Shown here piece by piece: positions 60,598-64,000 of a stretch of 64,000 bases of DNA; positions within the stretch are counted from its first letter, which is position 1; the number at the start of each line of letters is the position of its first letter. The translations under genes and the position numbers were made by a program. Where the stretch lies: positions 2,674,944 to 2,738,943 of the forward strand of contig NC_018324.1 of assembly GCF_000234665.1 (NCBI RefSeq), given 5' to 3'. Source of the stretch: Leishmania mexicana MHOM/GT/2001/U1103 (taxonomy: Eukaryota > Euglenozoa > Kinetoplastea > Trypanosomatida > Trypanosomatidae). A model generated the notes under the pieces. The model was not told where the DNA came from and did no database searches. It saw only the letters and a list, made by a program, of their open reading frames with translations.

Positions 60598-61155
60598 GCA
60601 GGTGAATTGTCACAAGCAAATTTTTACATATGGATGGTGGAGGGGGGCAGGGAAACGCTGATAAGAACAAAACTATCTCGAGCCCCCCCCCGGAGACAAG
60701 GCTTCTACGAAGCCACAGCAAACACGCTCCGTCTCCTAGAAATACGAATAGCGCATACAAGGAGGAAGGGGGTCTGGATAGCAGTGAATCCACCTGAAGT
60801 TGTGATTCCGCCACTTCCCTTTCACTAGTGCCTCGTCGCGGCTGAGGACCCCGTTCGCTTCATGAACTCGTGGAGTGGCCTAACTACGTAAACAACCGGT
60901 TCCTTTAAACTGCCTTGCGTTGACCACTCCTCACTGGAGCCACGCTCTTTGAAAGCTGTGCAACACTGGATGTCATGCCAACGCACAGGTTGGAAGGAGA
61001 GGTGGGACTCACGAGCTCAACCTCGCAAGTCTTGCTGTGCTGTGACCCCGCTTCGCTCTCAAGGTGAATCTGGATTCGTGGAAAAACAATCCTATGAGCT
61101 AGACCCGCTACTCAAGCAAGCCAACGAAGCGGTCTCTTCTCTCTCATCATCACAG

Positions 61156-61187
61156 CCTTCTTTGTCTTTTTTTCCTCTCCTTCACAG
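61156..61187 (+). promoter_or_regulatory. Predicted spliced-leader acceptor of the first plus-strand gene
   Basis: A pyrimidine tract (61156-61183) with a T7 core is followed by CACAG; AG is at 61186-61187. The predicted leader to the ATG at 61240 is 52 nt and contains an out-of-frame ATG at 61235. Confidence 0.65.
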
Positions 61188-61234
61188 AGTCTACTCTTGA
61201 AACCAGGAAGAAGGTTACATCAAAAAAATAGACT

Positions 61235-61315
61235 ATGCAATGCACCGGGCATCACAGACTCTATGGATGGCGCCTGCTTCTCGAGCAGTCGCAGAAGATG
61301 GGCAAGAGTCGATGA
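61235..61315 (+). other. Short upstream ORF overlapping the first plus-strand gene start
   Basis: An ATG at 61235, five bases before the assigned start and in another frame, opens a 26-codon ORF ending at TGA 61313-61315. If translation starts at 61240, scanning ribosomes meet this ATG first. It may reduce initiation, or it may mean that the true start is a later in-frame ATG (61267 or 61312). Confidence 0.4.
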
Positions 61316-62028
61316 AAAGGCTTGCTCTCGCGCCGTTGACCTTTTTGTCTCTCAGCGGAAGCACCGCCTCTCTAGCCTCAATCCTGGCGTCGGCAGTGGG
61401 GTTCTTGGAGGGCTATAGCACCTCACATTGGGAAACGGACCTAAATTTGGCCAAAAATTCCTCTGGTGAACTTGTTGCACACACAAAGCTCACGCTGGTT
61501 CCGTACACTCTTCGAAGAGCGCCCACGTCAGCGTTCTCCACTTCAATGCTTGATCCGTCTCCTTTATCAAGCGAGAAGGCCCCTCTTGTGTCACGCAGCC
61601 TCTCCATTTCTCATGTCGTTGCCGATGCGGCACCGCGCGCTTTATCCCCTAGGGATGTGTCGCAGCTGCAACGTTTCAAAGGCAGCTTCAAGAGCAGTGT
61701 TACTGCGGCCGATCATGTGGCGAACGACCTTCTTCGCACAACAGGCTCTGTGGAGGTAGCTAAAGCAGTGCTGGAGTTTTCTGCACAGGTTGGTTTGACG
61801 ATACCACGCTCGACGCTACAGGATCTTGTGCACAGATTGAAACACGAAGAAGCTTCCTTCGCCAGCCGCGTGTACCAGGAGTTTGCATTCGAGGTTAACC
61901 TTGAAGCTCTCCACGAGAGCAGTCTTATCAGTTCTCGGTGTGTACAGCATCGTTTAGCTTCTCCGCCCAGGAAGCGGAAGGAGAGTAAACTAGAGCGGGT
62001 GCGGCGCTCCACCTCCCCAAAACGGTAG
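61240..62028 (+). CDS. Conserved-hypothetical protein with basic C-terminus
   Basis: A 262-aa protein if the ATG at 61240 is used; in-frame ATGs at 61267 (codon 10) and 61312 (codon 25) are alternatives, and an overlapping upstream ATG weakens the first choice. Residues of about 26-58 are hydrophobic and small-residue rich (LTFLSLSGSTASLASILASA) but not a clean membrane helix. Helical segments lie at about 155-235 (AADHVANDLLRTTGSVEVAKAV and later). The tail (PPRKRKESKLERVRRS) is a likely nuclear localisation signal. No domain is recognised. It is the first gene rightward of the strand switch, with lower GC in third positions than the minus-strand genes. Confidence 0.6.
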   Translation: MHRASQTLWMAPASRAVAEDGQESMKRLALAPLTFLSLSGSTASLASILASAVGFLEGYSTSHWETDLNLAKNSSGELVAHTKLTLVPYTLRRAPTSAFSTSMLDPSPLSSEKAPLVSRSLSISHVVADAAPRALSPRDVSQLQRFKGSFKSSVTAADHVANDLLRTTGSVEVAKAVLEFSAQVGLTIPRSTLQDLVHRLKHEEASFASRVYQEFAFEVNLEALHESSLISSRCVQHRLASPPRKRKESKLERVRRSTSPKR

Positions 62029-62404
62029 CATCTTGTTGCCTTTCTCTCTATTTTTCATCTTGCATATTCGCCACCGTGTACTATACATGTTTTTCACCTC
62101 TGTGACGCATGGAAAAGAAATTTCTCGTCTGCGGACTACGTCCTGTAAGCGCTAGGTAGTAGGCACACGGTTGCCTGTGTCCGTTACTTCGCTCAATGTC
62201 GACACATAGCTCAAGCATGATGAGCCCATCTTTGATGGTCTCCCTTTCGTTAACCGGGCGAGCTCCTTCCATGGGGCGGATTTCTTTCTCATTATTTGCT
62301 CTCTTTCGCTTCAACACCTGCACTTCTTGCTGTCTCTCTATTTGCGTCTTCTCTTCTCTGGAATGAAAGAAGTCGTCGCAACAGCCAAACGGCTAGAGTT
62401 CAAA
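62029..62404. other. Spacer between the plus-strand genes, with splice signal
   Basis: No gene is seen. It contains the 3' UTR of the 262-aa gene and a pyrimidine-rich region (about 62320-62360) with the first following AG at 62368-62369, giving a 35-nt leader for the enkurin gene. Confidence 0.6.
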
Positions 62405-63466
62405 ATGAGTGGGGAGAGTATTTTTGGCCTTTACGCTAAAAGCGCCACGGAGCAGAAGCTGCTCAGTAAAAGCGAGTCGCCGTACACTGGCGTGTATGAC
62501 AAGCACATGACTGAGCCAGAAAAGCCGAGCTACTCTACCTTCTTCGAAAAAGGAAAGGAGTACGACGGCACCAATGTGCGTTTTTTCAAGCAGCGGGAGG
62601 CTGTCATTGGAAAAAATGTGAGGGACTCCGTCGACCCCCAAAACTACCTGAAAAAGGGAGATGGCGTCCGCTACATCGTACCCGGAGCACATGAGGAAAA
62701 AGTGTACCGCAAGCCGCCTGTGGACAACTCGACCCCGTTCAGCCAAGGCGGGCGAAGTGGTGATGGAGAGAGCCCGTCGGCGGGGGTGCAGTACGATGCC
62801 GACGGTAATCCGATTTCCAATGGAAATGGCTCTCTTGGTGCTGGGCGCAGCGGGGCGGACCGCAGCAACGCGCAAGGAAGCGCAAACGACGGAGCTGCTC
62901 ATGGCTATGGCAGTGGGGACTACAGAGCAGATGGCCGAGGCGGTGACGCCTTTTCACGGGATGCGACAAAGAATTTCGTCGCGTCGAACATTGTGGAGAT
63001 TAGCAACATGGTGCCGAAGCGACGAAAGATGCAAGCACCACTTCCAACCAGCCGTAAGAGTTTTGGTGAGACGCCAGCGTACATGTCGCGTGTCAAAAGA
63101 GAAATCGCTGAGGAAAAAGCTTTCGTAGAGACACTACAGGAGGCGAAGGCTCAGCGCCAGCAGCAAGCTCAGGCCAAGTACATTTATCTTCTCCCTCGGG
63201 AAGAGCACGATAAGCTGGTGCAAAGCATGCGAAGGCGGAACGATGAGTGTATATGTGAACTGCAGAGGATGCCCTTCTCAAAGGATACGGCCGGAATGCG
63301 AAAGCGTAAGGGGGAGCTGGAGAAGACAGTCGCAGATATTGAGGTAGCGCTAAAGAAGCTCGACAGGGATGCCCTGTTCATCTACAAAGATGATCCTGTA
63401 AACGGACAATGGTGCAAGGAGGCCGCCCTGAAAGAGGCACAAAAGTATGCTGCGCATTCGCACTGA
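62405..63466 (+). CDS. Enkurin-domain protein (flagellar)
   Basis: A 353-aa protein. The ATG at 62405 is chosen because the first AG after the pyrimidine tract (62368-62369) lies past the earlier in-frame ATG at 62363. The C-terminal third (about 220-327) is an enkurin domain: FGETPAYMSRVKREIAEEK, then YLLPREEHDKLVQSMRRRND, LQRMPF and a coiled RKRKGELEKTVADIEVALK ending in LFIYKDD. Residues 110-185 are Gly/Ser/Asp-rich and probably disordered. The N-terminal 100 residues hold several Tyr/Lys-rich stretches. Enkurin (FAP106 in Chlamydomonas) is an inner-junction protein inside ciliary doublet microtubules, so an axonemal location is expected. Length is longer than animal enkurin (about 256 aa) because of the Gly-rich insert. 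No Pro-rich SH3 motif or IQ motif is evident. Confidence 0.85.
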   Translation: MSGESIFGLYAKSATEQKLLSKSESPYTGVYDKHMTEPEKPSYSTFFEKGKEYDGTNVRFFKQREAVIGKNVRDSVDPQNYLKKGDGVRYIVPGAHEEKVYRKPPVDNSTPFSQGGRSGDGESPSAGVQYDADGNPISNGNGSLGAGRSGADRSNAQGSANDGAAHGYGSGDYRADGRGGDAFSRDATKNFVASNIVEISNMVPKRRKMQAPLPTSRKSFGETPAYMSRVKREIAEEKAFVETLQEAKAQRQQQAQAKYIYLLPREEHDKLVQSMRRRNDECICELQRMPFSKDTAGMRKRKGELEKTVADIEVALKKLDRDALFIYKDDPVNGQWCKEAALKEAQKYAAHSH

Positions 63467-64000
63467 AAGGTTGCATGTGCACTTAGATCATTGCGTTGCT
63501 GCTTTTGTTTCTTTTTGTTGATGTTCTTTCTTGTCCCTCACTTTCACGATGTAGTTAGGCCCTTGCCTCCTGTACAGGTTTTCAAAGGAAAGAATAAAAA
63601 AAAACTCATCAGGCAGGGTGACAAAACGCGCAGGTGAGGTACATCATGGTCACTTCATGAGACATAGAAGGTGAGGTACAGCGCTGGTCGGCTCTTTTTC
63701 TCCCTTTTTCCTACGTAGTGCAAATGCCTCATGTATCCTGAGTAGTAAGGTGCGCAGGCGCTTTTCAGAAGTGTGTCCCGCAGGCTAGTGCTTTGCAAAT
63801 GGTGTACTTACTACATCGTCTCCGTAACTCTTTATCACTTACTCTTTGCTCCTCCATGTATTAGCGGCAACTGCGGGGTTCATGTCGTAGTACATATCTC
63901 TTGCTGCGGAATCAAACTCGTGAATCACGGAATCGAAGAAGCGGAAGCGCTTTAGGGTGGACAAATGATGCGGCGATTACTTCCGACCACGAAGTTACTC
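63467..64000. other. 3' flank of the enkurin gene and start of the next spacer
   Basis: No gene is seen. A long pyrimidine-rich tract (63491-63545) and AG at about 63555 could be the splice signal of a further plus-strand gene beyond or near the right edge. A 12-bp direct repeat AGGTGAGGTACA occurs at 63632-63643 and 63669-63680. A 60-codon frame at 63773-63955 has no coding character. Confidence 0.5.

Larger units (their letters stand above)
59944..61187. promoter_or_regulatory. Divergent strand-switch region (probable bidirectional Pol II initiation zone)
   Basis: Genes to the left are all transcribed leftward and those to the right rightward, with the facing splice acceptors about 1.24 kb apart. 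In Leishmania such divergent regions are where polycistronic transcription starts in both directions, marked by acetylated H3 and variant histones. The DNA here is visibly more AT-rich than the rest of the window, and it holds a G-run near 60640 and C9 at 60683-60691. No TATA-type or other core promoter motif is claimed. It also contains the pseudogene listed next. Confidence 0.8.

Noticed and set aside
60460..60828. 122-aa plus-strand frame in the strand-switch region
   Set aside because: No domain and no splice signal in front; overlaps the minus-strand pseudogene text.
1..64000. CRISPR arrays, bacterial operon signals, insertion sequences, tRNA and rRNA genes
   Set aside because: None seen on reading; the gene organisation is that of a trypanosomatid nucleus, so bacterial ribosome binding sites and terminators do not apply.

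Overview
The window looks like nuclear DNA of a trypanosomatid flagellate, most probably Leishmania or a close Leishmaniinae relative. The support is long intronless genes packed head to tail on one strand, GC-rich coding sequence, intergenic DNA full of TG/CA, GA and TA microsatellites, and polypyrimidine-AG signals upstream of starts that suit spliced-leader trans-splicing. The gene set is also typical: an enkurin protein, GREE-repeat and MORN proteins, and a deoxyhypusine synthase paralogue without its catalytic lysine.

Layout. Fifteen intact genes from about 60 kb down to 1.8 kb lie on the minus strand. In transcription order they are: midasin (MDN1, 4822 aa); the dead deoxyhypusine synthase paralogue; EMC10-like; a small one-helix membrane protein; a transportin-3/importin-13-like HEAT protein; a six-bladed kelch protein; a putative mitochondrial helical-repeat protein; a 198-aa orphan; a GREE-repeat protein with two PH-like domains; an LRR plus EF-hand-like protein; a propeller plus coiled-coil protein; a TMTC-like O-mannosyltransferase; a protein with four PB1-like modules; a MORN-repeat protein; and an NB-ARC/STAND ATPase with a mitochondrial-type N-terminus. 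Two plus-strand genes follow at the right edge: an orphan and an enkurin-domain protein. The 1.2 kb between the two blocks is a divergent strand-switch region, the usual place for RNA polymerase II initiation in these organisms.

Decayed sequences. Two stretches read as broken genes. About 33.6-35.2 kb (minus) carries broken reading frames with reverse-transcriptase-like blocks, interpreted as a retroelement relic in the 3' flank of the importin-like gene. About 60.1-60.6 kb (minus), inside the strand-switch region, reads as a frameshifted prephenate-dehydratase-like fragment.

Function. These genes are co-transcribed and do not form a functional operon. Themes are 60S ribosome maturation (midasin), the hypusine pathway (regulatory subunit), the ER (EMC10, TMTC), nuclear import, and flagellum or cytoskeleton (enkurin, MORN, perhaps the GREE and LRR proteins). 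Start codons were set at the first ATG consistent with domain starts and splice signals; several frames remain open upstream only through non-ATG codons. All family calls come from reading motifs by eye. No database search was run.
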